Source: Salinicola avicenniae
GTDB lineage: Bacteria > Pseudomonadota > Gammaproteobacteria > Pseudomonadales > Halomonadaceae
Length of the DNA: 64,000 bases
Assembly: GCF_023736115.1 (NCBI RefSeq)
Contig: NZ_JAKQZC010000005.1
Span: forward strand, 434,001 to 498,000
Direction of reading: 5' to 3'
Shown here piece by piece: positions 8,302-16,907 of this stretch (the stretch's first letter is position 1; every line of letters begins with the position of its first letter). The translations under genes were made by a program, and so were the position numbers. The notes below the pieces were generated by a model. The model made no database searches. It worked only from the letters and a program-made list of their open reading frames with translations, and was not told where the DNA came from.

Positions 8302-10815
8302 TCAGCGTTGCCAGAGGATGCGAGGATCTTCCAGCGGTAGCGCGACGGCGTCGTGCCAAGGGCGAGCGCGCAGACTGAAATCATCAGCATCGCGCTCGGT
8401 GGCCAGCGACAACGTGAAGCGACAGGACTCCCCGACCATCTCGGTATCGGCTTCCATCGCCAGACAGACCGCAGCCTCGGCCGGCGTCTCGTCGGCATAG
8501 AGCTCGACTCTGATCGCCGAGGGCACCAGCCCACCAAGATGCACTTGCGCGGCGAAGTGATGGTGTCCGGGCTCGCTCGTCACCCGGCATTCACCGAAGC
8601 CGACCGCTGGCCACGCTTGTTCGATACCACGCTGCCAGTCGGCGATCTCGCGCCCTAGCGCCCCCGCATTCGCCTCGCGTTCGCGGAAAGCGGCCGCCAG
8701 CGGGCGGTAGTAGCGTCGGTAATACTCGCCGAGCATTCGGCTGGCCGAGAAGCGCGGCGTCAGCCGGCTCATGCTGGCGCGCATACGCGCTACCCAGGCC
8801 TGCGGAACGCCATGTTCGTCACGATCATAGAAGGCCGGCACGATCTCGTTCTCGAGTCGTGCGTACAGCACCTCGGCATCCCGAGTGTCCCAGGCGGGAT
8901 CGTCGCCGTGCTCCTCTCCGTCGCCCAACGCCCACCCCAAGTCCGGCCGATAGGCCTCCACCCACCAACCATCGAGCTCCGACAGATTGAGCCCGCCGTT
9001 GACCAGCACCTTCATGCCACTCGTGCCGCAGGCTTCCCATGGCCGCCGTGGCGTATTGATCCAGACATCCACGCCGCGCACCAGCTCCTGGGTCAGCCGC
9101 ATATCGTAGTCGGCAAGAAAGATCACGCTGGCACGCACGTCCGGTCGCCGTGAGAAGTCGACCCACTGCCGGATCATCTCCTGCCCGGCCCGATCGGCGG
9201 GATGCGCCTTGCCGGCCACCAGCAGCTGAACCGGACGCGTGGCGCTACTCAGCAGTCGCACCAGACGCTCGGGATCGTGCAAAAGCAGGTTAGGCCGCTT
9301 GTAGGTGGCGAAACGCCGCGCGAACCCCAGCGTCAGCGCCTCCGGGTCGAGCACGTGGCGCGCCCGTTCGATGCTCTCGGGGCTACCACCGGAGACCGCT
9401 ACCTGCCGCGCCAGTAGCTCCCGGGCGTAAGCGATCAGTTGGCGGCTCGAGAGCTTGTGCAGCTCCCAGAGTCGGGCCGCCGGAACGACCTCCATGGCGG
9501 CACCCAGCACGTCTTCGCCGGATAGCCAATGAGGTTGGCAGCAGAACTGCATCCACAGCGATTCCGCAGCCGGCGACGACCAGGTCGGCATATGCACGCC
9601 ATTGGTGATATGCGCGATGGGGATCTGCCACGTTGGCCAGCGAGGAAAGAGAGGCTGAAAAATCGCGCGCGAGACGCGGCCGTGGAGACGGCTGACGCCG
9701 TTCACCGCTCGACTGCCACGGCAGGCTAGATAGGCCATGTTGAAGCGCTCGCTGGCATCTTCGGGTCGGCTGCGCCCCAGCGCCAGCAGCGCATCGATAC
9801 CAATGCCCAATCGATGGTCCGCGTACTCTCCCAGATAGCGCACGATCAGTGACGGCGAGAAGCGATCGAAGCCAGCCTCCACCGCCGTGTGGGTAGTGAA
9901 AAGATTGCCGGCTCGGGTGATCGCGAAAGCGACATCGAAGGGCTCTCCGTGCTGTTCCATTCGCGAGCGGGCACGTTCGAGCACCACCAGCGCCGCATGC
10001 CCTTCATTGAGGTGACAGACCTCGGGTCGGATATCCAGCATCTCGAGCAGCCGCCAGCCGCCGAGGCCAAGCAGCATCTCCTGCTTCAGGCGTACCTCTT
10101 CGTCGCCACCGTAGAGTTCGCTCGTGATCCCCCGGTAGACCGGATAGTTGGCCACGTCGTTGCTGTCGAGCAGATAGAGCCGCGTATTGCCGACCCGCGC
10201 CTCCCAGATTCGTAACCAGATCGAGTAGCCCGGCAGCGCCACTTCGATACGCAACCATTCGCCTTGCGCCGTCCGTACCGGCGAGATCGGCAGTTGCCCC
10301 GGGTCGTTGTAGGGATAGAGCGCCTGCTGGTGCCCTTGCGCATCCAGCGTCTGCCGAAAGTAGCCACGCTGATAGAGCAGGCCGACCCCGATCACCGGCA
10401 AATGGAAATCACTGGCCGCCTTCAGCTGATCACCGGCCACGTTGCCCAATCCGCCAGAGTAGATTGGCAACGCCTCGCTGAGCATGAACTCCATGCTGAA
10501 ATAGGCAATCGAGAACGGCGTGTCCCCTGCCCCCAATGGTGTCTCGGCGTGATGTTCGGACCGTACACGCCGCGCGGCGATCAACGCACGCAGCTGCACC
10601 GCGGTCCCGGCATCCGACAGGAAGTGGTGCAGGCGCTCGCGGGACACCGTCTGCAGCACCGCCCAGGGGTTGTGCGTCAGGTGCCAGAGCCGGGCATCGA
10701 GCGCGCGCCAGATCCAGTCGGTCTCCTGGTGCCAGGTGCAGCTCAGATCCAGCGCCAGTTCGACCAGATGTTCGTAGTCGGGCATATCGCCCGCCGTCTC
10801 GTCACGCGCTGCCAT
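8302..10815 (-). CDS. glgP: Alpha-glucan (glycogen/maltodextrin) phosphorylase, GT35 family
   Basis: This enzyme uses inorganic phosphate to release glucose-1-phosphate from alpha-1,4-glucans. The 837-residue protein belongs to the GT35 branch with a DUF3417-like N-terminus (HLVELALDLSCTWHQE near residue 15), distinct from the E. coli GlgP/MalP branch. It shows YFSMEFMLSEALPIYSGGLG, AGDQLKAASDFHLPVIGVGLLY, and the PLP-binding GTSGMKVLVNGG with lysine K602. The ATG at 10815 is the first start in frame, and internal starts a few codons later are possible. No other glycogen gene lies nearby, so it may act on imported or stored maltodextrins. Confidence 0.9.
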   Translation of the reverse strand: MAARDETAGDMPDYEHLVELALDLSCTWHQETDWIWRALDARLWHLTHNPWAVLQTVSRERLHHFLSDAGTAVQLRALIAARRVRSEHHAETPLGAGDTPFSIAYFSMEFMLSEALPIYSGGLGNVAGDQLKAASDFHLPVIGVGLLYQRGYFRQTLDAQGHQQALYPYNDPGQLPISPVRTAQGEWLRIEVALPGYSIWLRIWEARVGNTRLYLLDSNDVANYPVYRGITSELYGGDEEVRLKQEMLLGLGGWRLLEMLDIRPEVCHLNEGHAALVVLERARSRMEQHGEPFDVAFAITRAGNLFTTHTAVEAGFDRFSPSLIVRYLGEYADHRLGIGIDALLALGRSRPEDASERFNMAYLACRGSRAVNGVSRLHGRVSRAIFQPLFPRWPTWQIPIAHITNGVHMPTWSSPAAESLWMQFCCQPHWLSGEDVLGAAMEVVPAARLWELHKLSSRQLIAYARELLARQVAVSGGSPESIERARHVLDPEALTLGFARRFATYKRPNLLLHDPERLVRLLSSATRPVQLLVAGKAHPADRAGQEMIRQWVDFSRRPDVRASVIFLADYDMRLTQELVRGVDVWINTPRRPWEACGTSGMKVLVNGGLNLSELDGWWVEAYRPDLGWALGDGEEHGDDPAWDTRDAEVLYARLENEIVPAFYDRDEHGVPQAWVARMRASMSRLTPRFSASRMLGEYYRRYYRPLAAAFREREANAGALGREIADWQRGIEQAWPAVGFGECRVTSEPGHHHFAAQVHLGGLVPSAIRVELYADETPAEAAVCLAMEADTEMVGESCRFTLSLATERDADDFSLRARPWHDAVALPLEDPRILWQR

Positions 10816-11180
10816 CGCCTCACCTCACCTCACCGGTTGAATCGCGGATGCCTGCAATCAGTCTGGCGCGATTTCCCGACCCGGACAATGTCGTCCAATG
10901 CGCTTTAAACGAGCGCGCTACGAGACAAATCGACAATCAACGATAAAACTCACAAGTATACTTAACTTCCTCTAGTATCAAGATATCACTTAATACTTTG
11001 ATTTTGTTTATAAACTGATAATCGCATCCCAAAATGCCCTGAGTCATTCTGATGCTAAAGCCACCTAACGCCACCATGCCGGGCCTTGTGGTGAAATGCC
11101 GCACTCGCGACGCGGCACATTACAAGGCAACTCCTTGGCATGCTAAGTTTCAAATACGGTCCGTGTTCAGGGAGTTATCG
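10816..11180. other. AT-rich gap upstream of the V-ATPase operon
   Basis: This divergent gap between glgP and the V-ATPase operon must hold the promoters of both. Bases 10916-11040 are strikingly AT-rich compared with the surrounding DNA. An imperfect hairpin spans about 11085-11126, with TGCCGC and GCGGCA arms inside outer CTTGT and ACAAG arms. I could not identify a well-spaced -35/-10 pair with confidence. Confidence 0.5.
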
Positions 11181-11312
11181 ATGCACGCTGACAAGACTTT
11201 CCCGCTTCAATCGATCGATCTCGACGTGTTCGTTTTATTTGACGACGTCCGCATTGTATCCGGCAACTTGCTTGTCTCGATCGGTCAGGAGAATCGCCAC
11301 GATGCGCCGTAG
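11181..11312 (+). CDS. Possible 43-residue ORF leading the V-ATPase operon
   Basis: An ATG at 11181 is preceded by AGGGAG at good spacing and opens a 43-codon frame that ends with TAG at 11310-11312. It overlaps the start of the V-ATPase B subunit (ATG at 11302) by 11 bases, so reading it could couple translation to the operon. The peptide is acidic to neutral, has a hydrophobic middle (VFVLFDDVRIV) and resembles no family I know. It may be a leader peptide, a small accessory protein or chance. Confidence 0.35.
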   Translation: MHADKTFPLQSIDLDVFVLFDDVRIVSGNLLVSIGQENRHDAP

Positions 11313-12684
11313 TGCCACGTCTTTCCGCGGCATCCTGTCGATCGTGGGCGATATCGTCGAAGTCGATGCGCGCGCGGCGCAAAAGCTGGGCATCCTGCCG
11401 CGCAATCGCGAGCTGGCGCTGATCGAACAGGACGGGCGCCCCTTCTCGCTGGCCCAGGTCGCTCGCATCGACCGCGACCGGGTATCACTTCAGGTCTTCG
11501 CCGGCACCCAGGGGCTATCAAACCGGGCTCAGATTCGCTTCCTGGGCCGTCTGATGCAGGCCATCTACTCTCATAACATTTATGGCCGGGTCTTCAACGG
11601 TGCCGGCGAACCGATGGATTTCGGCCCCCGGCTCGACGACGATCCACGCGTCGATATCGCCGGTCCGACGGTCAACCCGATGGCGCGCATTCTCGCGTCG
11701 CGCATGATCCGCACCGACATCCCGATGATCGATGTCTTCAACTGCCTGGTGGAGAGCCAGAAGATCCCTATCTTCTCGGTCGCCGGCGAGCCTCATAACG
11801 CCCTGCTGGCGCGTATCGGTATCCAGGCCGACGCCGATGTCGTGGTCTTCGGCGGTATCGGCCTGATCTACGATGACTTTCATGTTTTCCGCCAAGCCTT
11901 CGAAGAGGCCGGGGTGCTCTCCCGCTGCGTCATGTTCGTCAATCTCGCCTCCGACCCGGTGGTCGAGCGGACGCTCATTCCGGATCTTGCCCTGGCGGTC
12001 GCCGAACGTCTGGCGGTTGAAGAAGGTAAGCGAGTCCTGGTGCTGCTCTCCGACATGACCGCGTTTGCCGACGCCCTCAAGGAGCTGGGCATCGCCATGG
12101 AGCATATTCCCTCCAATCGCGGCTACATGGGCGATCTCTACTCCCAGCTCGCCCGACGCTACGAGAAGGCGTGTGACTATCGGGGAGCGGGCTCCGTCAC
12201 CATTCTGAGCGTGACCACCATGCCCGGCCACGACGTCACGCATCCAGTACCGGACAATACCGGCTATATCACCGAAGGCCAGTTCTACCTGCATGACGGC
12301 GTGCTCGACCCCTTCGGCTCGCTATCGCGGCTCAAGCAGCACGTCATCGGCAAGCAGACCCGCGAGGATCACGGCCAGATCATGAACACCATGATTCGCT
12401 ACTACGCGGAGGGCATCGAGGCTGAACAGAAACAGGCCATGGCCTTCGAGCTCTCTCCCTTCGACCACGAATTGCTGCGCTTCGCGCGGCGCTTCCGCGA
12501 ACGCTTCATGCGGCTGGACGTGCGCCTGCCGCTTGAAGCCGCGCTGGACGCCTGCTGGGCCCTTTTGGCCGAGTGCTTCCAGCGCGACGAAGTGGTCATC
12601 AAGCAATCCCTCAAGGACACCTACTGGCCCGACCATGCCGACCACGACGCCGACGCTGAACAAGAGCTCGCTCAGTCGTCTTAA
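11302..12684 (+). CDS. ntpB: V-type ATPase subunit B (non-catalytic)
   Basis: Subunit B alternates with subunit A in the V1 hexamer and forms the non-catalytic nucleotide interface. The 460-residue protein lacks a P-loop, as expected, and shows FNGAGEPMD, NPMARILASRMIRTDIPMIDVFNCLVESQKIPIFS, VFVNLASDPVVERTLIP and the conserved SIPSNRGYMGDLYSQLARRYEKA-like block. The ATG at 11302 has AGGAG about ten bases upstream. A longer frame starting at 11140 has no site and no family similarity. This is the first gene of the B-D-I-K-E-DUF2764-A operon. Its 3' end overlaps subunit D by 50 bases. Confidence 0.93.
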   Translation: MRRSATSFRGILSIVGDIVEVDARAAQKLGILPRNRELALIEQDGRPFSLAQVARIDRDRVSLQVFAGTQGLSNRAQIRFLGRLMQAIYSHNIYGRVFNGAGEPMDFGPRLDDDPRVDIAGPTVNPMARILASRMIRTDIPMIDVFNCLVESQKIPIFSVAGEPHNALLARIGIQADADVVVFGGIGLIYDDFHVFRQAFEEAGVLSRCVMFVNLASDPVVERTLIPDLALAVAERLAVEEGKRVLVLLSDMTAFADALKELGIAMEHIPSNRGYMGDLYSQLARRYEKACDYRGAGSVTILSVTTMPGHDVTHPVPDNTGYITEGQFYLHDGVLDPFGSLSRLKQHVIGKQTREDHGQIMNTMIRYYAEGIEAEQKQAMAFELSPFDHELLRFARRFRERFMRLDVRLPLEAALDACWALLAECFQRDEVVIKQSLKDTYWPDHADHDADAEQELAQSS

Positions 12685-13246
12685 GCGACAGCGGGCCATG
12701 TACCAGCGCTACCTGCCGGCGCTGGAGATGAAGCAGCGCATGCTGCTCATGCTGCAAAAGCAGGCACAGACCCACCTCCAGGCACTGCGTGACGAAAAAG
12801 CCGCACAGCAGGCGACTATCGGCGAGGAGCTTTCGATGCTGGCTGACGAGGTACCGTTACCTGAAGCGCCGCTGCAGATAACGGCGGTGCGGGTCACGCA
12901 GGAAAATCTGGTTGGGGTCAACCTGCCACGCCTGGATGCCGTCGAGATCGAGCACCGCCCTATCGGTCTGCTCAACGAAGCGCACTGGGTACGGCAACTG
13001 GTCGAGCACGCCGAGGCGACGCTACGACGGCGCATCGCGATCCAGGTACTCGAGCAGCGGCTGGCGCTGCTCAAAGCGGCCACGCGCACGGTGACGCAGC
13101 GCGTCAACCTGTTCTCCAAGGTGATGATCCCCACGGTCGAACGACAGATCGCACGTATCGACCTCTACCTGGCCGACCAGGAGAGAGCTTCGGTCGTCCG
13201 CGCCAAGCTGGCCAAGCAGAAACATGCCATGGCGCGTGCGCAATGA
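12635..13246 (+). CDS. ntpD: V-type ATPase subunit D (central shaft)
   Basis: Subunit D forms the coiled-coil rotor shaft that links V1 rotation to the membrane ring. The 203-residue product is rich in heptad-like leucines and charged residues at both ends (KSSLSRLKRQRAMYQRY and IPTVERQIARIDLYLADQERA), with a variable central part. The ATG at 12635 keeps the TPTLNKSSLSRLK segment that aligns with the conserved N-terminal NPT-x-LxxLK pattern of D subunits. A later ATG at MYQRY would remove it. It overlaps B by 50 bases and I by four. Confidence 0.85.
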   Translation: MPTTTPTLNKSSLSRLKRQRAMYQRYLPALEMKQRMLLMLQKQAQTHLQALRDEKAAQQATIGEELSMLADEVPLPEAPLQITAVRVTQENLVGVNLPRLDAVEIEHRPIGLLNEAHWVRQLVEHAEATLRRRIAIQVLEQRLALLKAATRTVTQRVNLFSKVMIPTVERQIARIDLYLADQERASVVRAKLAKQKHAMARAQ

Positions 13247-15048
13247 GCATCGTCACCATGCGCAGAGCGACGCTGATCGGCAGCTACACGCACCGACGCG
13301 AGATACTCGAACGCCTGCAGACGCTCGGTGTCGCCCACATCGAAACCCGCGGCTTGACGGGTGGCGAACCGCATCGCACGCACGTCGAACTACAAGAGGC
13401 GCTGGGCTACCTGCTGGCCAGCCCCTATCGACGTCGAATGCTGCCACCGACCTCTCAACCCGACCGCCAGCAACTGCTGCAAGAGATTCAGGCCAATCGC
13501 CGCCGCCGCGAACAGGTCCAGGACCGGTTGACGCTGCTGCATCGACATCGTCAAGAACTCGAACCCTGGGGCGAGTTCGAGTTTCCCGATCTCGCGGATA
13601 TCGGCAGACAGCGGCTCTGGTTCTATCTGGCTCCCCTGAGCCAACGCCAAGCGCTCGCGGCGATCGCACTCCCCTGGGTCGTAATCAGTCACGACCATCG
13701 TCAGCTTTATCTGGTGATCGTCTCCCCAACCGAGCCGACACCGGAGCAAGTGCCGTTCGAGCGCTCCCACACCGGCGGCGCCTCGCTGCGCAAGATGCAT
13801 CTCGAGGAAGCCGCGCTGCAGGTCGAGCTGGAAAAACTGGATGCCGAGCGCTACCTGCTCACCCGTTGGATTCGTTACCTCGCCAGCCAGCTCGCTCGGG
13901 CCAGCGATGCCGATGCCCTCGATCTGGCGGAACGGGCCAGCGACACGGACGAGGTGCTGTTCCGGCTCAGTGCGTGGGTCCCCGCGCAGCAGCTCCCGTC
14001 GCTCAATGCCCTGTGCGACGTCGTGCCTGTGGCGCTGGTGCACCGCGCCCCAGCCGCCGATGAAGAGCCGCCGATTCTGCTCGATAACCCGGAATGGGCG
14101 GCAGGCGGCGAGGAAGCGCTCAAGTTCTTCCAGCTCCCCGACTATCGCAGCTGGGATCCGTCGATGATGCTCTTTCTCTCTTTCTCGCTGTTCTTCGCCG
14201 TGATCCTGGCCGACGCCGGCTATGCCCTGGCCGGAGGTGCGCTCTGCCTGCTGTCCCGACCCCGCTGGAAACGAACCCGCACCGGCCGACGACTGGGCAA
14301 TCTGGCGCTGGCGATGTTCGCCACATCGCTGATCTACGGTGTGCTCGTCGGCAGCTACTTCGGCCTGGCTCCGCCACCCGGTTCCTGGCTAGGCAGCCTG
14401 CACTGGCTCGATATGGACGACTTCGACGCCATGATGACGCTCTCCATCGCCGTCGGTGTCGTTCACCTGATGCTCGCCAACGCCTTAGCGGCTTGGTATG
14501 CCCGCCCACGCTGGCGGGCCTTGGGATACCTGGGCTGGGTCGTCATGCTCCTCTGCGGCTTTCTGCTGTGGCGGGCGACCCAACAGCCCCTCCCCGAGCC
14601 GCTTCTCGCCATGCCCTGGAGCTACGGTTTGATCGTCGGTGCTCTGCTCGTGATGGGGTTTTCCAGCGACAAGCCCTTCGATACCTGGCCCCATCGACTA
14701 CAGCATCTGACCGGCGGCGTGACGTCGCTGGCCGGACTAACGCAGGCCTTCGGCAACGCCTTGAGCTATATGCGCTTGTTCGCGCTCGGGCTGTCCAGTG
14801 CCTCGCTGGCGGTCACCTTCAACCAGCTGGCCCTGCAGGCGCGAGATAGCCTGTCGGGAGGCGGCATGCTGGCCTTTCTGGTGATCCTGCTGCTGGGACA
14901 CCTGATCAATTTTGCGCTGGCTCTCATGGGGGGCGTCGTCCACGGCCTGCGACTCAACCTGATCGAGTTTCTGCACTGGGGCATTCGTGGCGAAGGACGC
15001 CCCTACCAAGCATTCGCCAACAAGGAGGCGTCGACGTGGATCAAGTGA
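13243..15048 (+). CDS. ntpI: V-type ATPase subunit I (membrane stator, a-type)
   Basis: Subunit I is the stator that carries the ion half-channels beside the K ring. The 601-residue protein has a soluble N-terminal half of about 300 residues with coiled-coil character, then a membrane half with about seven or eight hydrophobic segments starting at MMLFLSFSLFFAVI. The functionally essential arginines of the family appear as R511 in SYMRLFALGLSSASLA and near residue 570 in HGLRLNLIEF. It overlaps D by four bases (ATGA) and K by 13 bases. The length is at the short end for the family, as in other compact bacterial V-ATPases. Confidence 0.9.
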   Translation: MSIVTMRRATLIGSYTHRREILERLQTLGVAHIETRGLTGGEPHRTHVELQEALGYLLASPYRRRMLPPTSQPDRQQLLQEIQANRRRREQVQDRLTLLHRHRQELEPWGEFEFPDLADIGRQRLWFYLAPLSQRQALAAIALPWVVISHDHRQLYLVIVSPTEPTPEQVPFERSHTGGASLRKMHLEEAALQVELEKLDAERYLLTRWIRYLASQLARASDADALDLAERASDTDEVLFRLSAWVPAQQLPSLNALCDVVPVALVHRAPAADEEPPILLDNPEWAAGGEEALKFFQLPDYRSWDPSMMLFLSFSLFFAVILADAGYALAGGALCLLSRPRWKRTRTGRRLGNLALAMFATSLIYGVLVGSYFGLAPPPGSWLGSLHWLDMDDFDAMMTLSIAVGVVHLMLANALAAWYARPRWRALGYLGWVVMLLCGFLLWRATQQPLPEPLLAMPWSYGLIVGALLVMGFSSDKPFDTWPHRLQHLTGGVTSLAGLTQAFGNALSYMRLFALGLSSASLAVTFNQLALQARDSLSGGGMLAFLVILLLGHLINFALALMGGVVHGLRLNLIEFLHWGIRGEGRPYQAFANKEASTWIK

Positions 15049-15482
15049 TTGTGGTGCTCGGATGGCTGGGCATCTATGCCCCGGTAGCCCTTGGCACCAT
15101 TGGTAGTTCGATCGGCTGTACCGTGGCCGGGCAGGCCGCCGCCGGCGCCATGCTGGATGTCGAGAGCGGCTACGGCAAATTCATCGGCGTCGCTGCCATG
15201 CCCTCGACTCAGGCGATCCTCGGTATCGTGATCATGTTCACGCTCAACCGGGAGGTCACACTGGCCAATGGCGGCGGTATCGCCGCCATCGGGCTGCTCG
15301 CCGGCATCGCCTTTCTGTTCAACGGCATCTATCAGGGACGCTCGCTGGCCAGTGCCATCGATGCCGCCAAGCACAAGCCGGAAATCTTCGGTATGTCGCT
15401 GGCGCCGGCGGCCATCGTCGAAGGGTTTGCGGTCTTCACCTTCGTCTTCGCGCTCGTCTTGAGCGGCTCGTTACCCAGTTGA
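15036..15482 (+). CDS. ntpK: V-type ATPase subunit K (rotor proteolipid), predicted Na+ type
   Basis: Subunit K forms the membrane rotor ring. The 148-residue protein has two helical hairpins (four membrane segments), like Enterococcus hirae NtpK. Known Na+ ligands of NtpK have matching residues here: T58 and Q59 in MPSTQ (NtpK T64, Q65), Q100 in IYQGR (Q110), and E129 in IVEGF (E139). The 29-residue spacing between the last two matches exactly. M55 occupies the position of L61, whose contribution is backbone only. The GTG start at 15036 is supported by AAGGAGG upstream and overlaps the end of subunit I. Confidence 0.92.
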   Translation: MDQVIVVLGWLGIYAPVALGTIGSSIGCTVAGQAAAGAMLDVESGYGKFIGVAAMPSTQAILGIVIMFTLNREVTLANGGGIAAIGLLAGIAFLFNGIYQGRSLASAIDAAKHKPEIFGMSLAPAAIVEGFAVFTFVFALVLSGSLPS

Positions 15483-15489
15483 GGTTCCC

Positions 15490-16164
15490 ATGAGCGCCTT
15501 CAATGAATCCAACAGCCAAGGCATTCAGGCACTGATCGACAGCCTGCGCGAGCAAGGCGTGGAGGCCGGCCGACAGCAGGCCACCCAGATGGTCGAGGAG
15601 GCCCAGCAGCGCGCCGACTGGCTGCTCAGGCAGGCCGAAGAAGAAGCCGCGGCCGTGCGCGCGACGGCCGAGGCCGACGCCGAAACCCTACGACGATCCG
15701 GGCATCAGGCGCTACAGCTGGCCTATCGTGATCTCTGCCTGACCGCGCGCGATACCTTTGCCAAGCAGTTCGCGCGAGAGCTGCAGACGCTGGTGCGGCA
15801 GACGCTGGACAGCCCGGACCTGCTGGCCCGCCTGATCCTGGAGGCAGCGGGACGCGAGCCGGTGCCGGAGACACTCGAGGGCGTGGCGCTGCTCCCGGAG
15901 ACGGTGATCGGTCTGGAGGCGCTACGCACCGATGCCAGCGCGCTACACGAAGGCCCGCTACCGGGCCTGCTGGCGGAGGTCGCCGAGCGGATGCTCGAGC
16001 GCGGCATCGTGCTGTCCGGCGATGCCAGGCATGACGCCGGCGTGCGCTTCGTGCTGGAAAATGGACAGGTCGAAGTCGACCTGACCGACGGCGCCATCGC
16101 CGCCCTGCTGCTGCGCCACCTGCAGCCGCGCTTCAGGGCCCTGCTCGAAGGCGTGGTGAGTTGA
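15490..16164 (+). CDS. ntpE: V-type ATPase subunit E (peripheral stalk)
   Basis: Subunit E is part of the peripheral stalk that holds the A3B3 head. The 224-residue product has a long charged, alanine-rich helix at about residues 20-75 (QQATQMVEEAQQRADWLLRQ and following), typical of E/G stalk coiled coils. Its C-terminal globular part contains the VRFVLENGQVEVDLTDGAI segment that matches the E-subunit pattern. It follows K by seven bases and touches the next gene through a TTGA overlap. No separate G/H stalk partner is seen in the operon. Confidence 0.8.
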   Translation: MSAFNESNSQGIQALIDSLREQGVEAGRQQATQMVEEAQQRADWLLRQAEEEAAAVRATAEADAETLRRSGHQALQLAYRDLCLTARDTFAKQFARELQTLVRQTLDSPDLLARLILEAAGREPVPETLEGVALLPETVIGLEALRTDASALHEGPLPGLLAEVAERMLERGIVLSGDARHDAGVRFVLENGQVEVDLTDGAIAALLLRHLQPRFRALLEGVVS

Positions 16165-16907
16165 GCCGCGCAGCCTCCGCCATCGCACGGCCTGTCATGC
16201 CGGCGGATGACGCGTTCAAGGCCTATCGTTACACCATGCTGGTGAGCTCTCTGCCGCACCTGCCGCCGCCCTACACCTATCAGCATCTGCCGATCACGAG
16301 AGTCCAGCTGGAGCAGCGCCTGGCGCTGCTGACACGCGAGGACCGGCATCTTGTCGACGTGCTGGAGCGCCTGCTGGTACCGCAGCGGCTGGGGCATTTC
16401 GCGGACGACAACACGCTGATCTCGCAGGCCAACGCCCTGCTGACGGCGCTGCCCGCCCAGTGTCAGGCTCATGTCTGGCTGCAGTGGTGGCTCACGTTGA
16501 ACGGCCTTGGCGCAGCGCTCGCGCTTCGTCAGCGCGGTGGCGATACGCCCGGCGCTTTATCGGCACTGCCGGGCGTGGGCCGGCAGCTCGCACGCGCCTG
16601 GTCGCATCCCGATTTTCATCTGGCGCATCGCTACCCCTACCTGGAACGCTTGGCCGAAGCGGTCGCCAGCGGGCGCGCCGACACCATGGAGCGCGGCTTG
16701 ATCGACATCGCCTGGGCTTATTTCCATCGCGAACGGGCCGTCAATCCCTGTGGTCTGGAAGCGATCATGCTCTATCTCTACCGCTGGTGGTTGCTCTCTC
16801 GTGCGGCACCTCGCGACCCCGACATCGCCCGCGAGCGCTTCCTGCGCTGGGTGGACACCCTGCCCGCCCGAGATCCCTTCACTGACCACGAGGCAACGGC
16901 ACCATGA
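16161..16907 (+). CDS. DUF2764-family V-ATPase operon protein (C-like role proposed)
   Basis: The product (248 residues from TTG at 16161, or 236 from ATG at 16197) begins its core with YTMLVSSLPHLPPP. That is the signature start of DUF2764 proteins, which occur in V-ATPase operons of Chlamydia, spirochetes and Bacteroidetes in place of a recognisable C subunit. The position between E and A is the same as in those operons. The TTG start gives a four-base TTGA overlap with E, and the ATG start would leave a short gap. A role as the rotor-to-shaft connector is an inference from family context, and the sequence shows no catalytic motif. Confidence 0.7.
   Translation: MSRAASAIARPVMPADDAFKAYRYTMLVSSLPHLPPPYTYQHLPITRVQLEQRLALLTREDRHLVDVLERLLVPQRLGHFADDNTLISQANALLTALPAQCQAHVWLQWWLTLNGLGAALALRQRGGDTPGALSALPGVGRQLARAWSHPDFHLAHRYPYLERLAEAVASGRADTMERGLIDIAWAYFHRERAVNPCGLEAIMLYLYRWWLLSRAAPRDPDIARERFLRWVDTLPARDPFTDHEATAP

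Noticed and set aside
8186-8500. Short frames across the 19-bp repeats between the ASST-like gene and glgP
   Set aside because: They only translate the tandem repeat and the end of glgP, and have no ribosome site.
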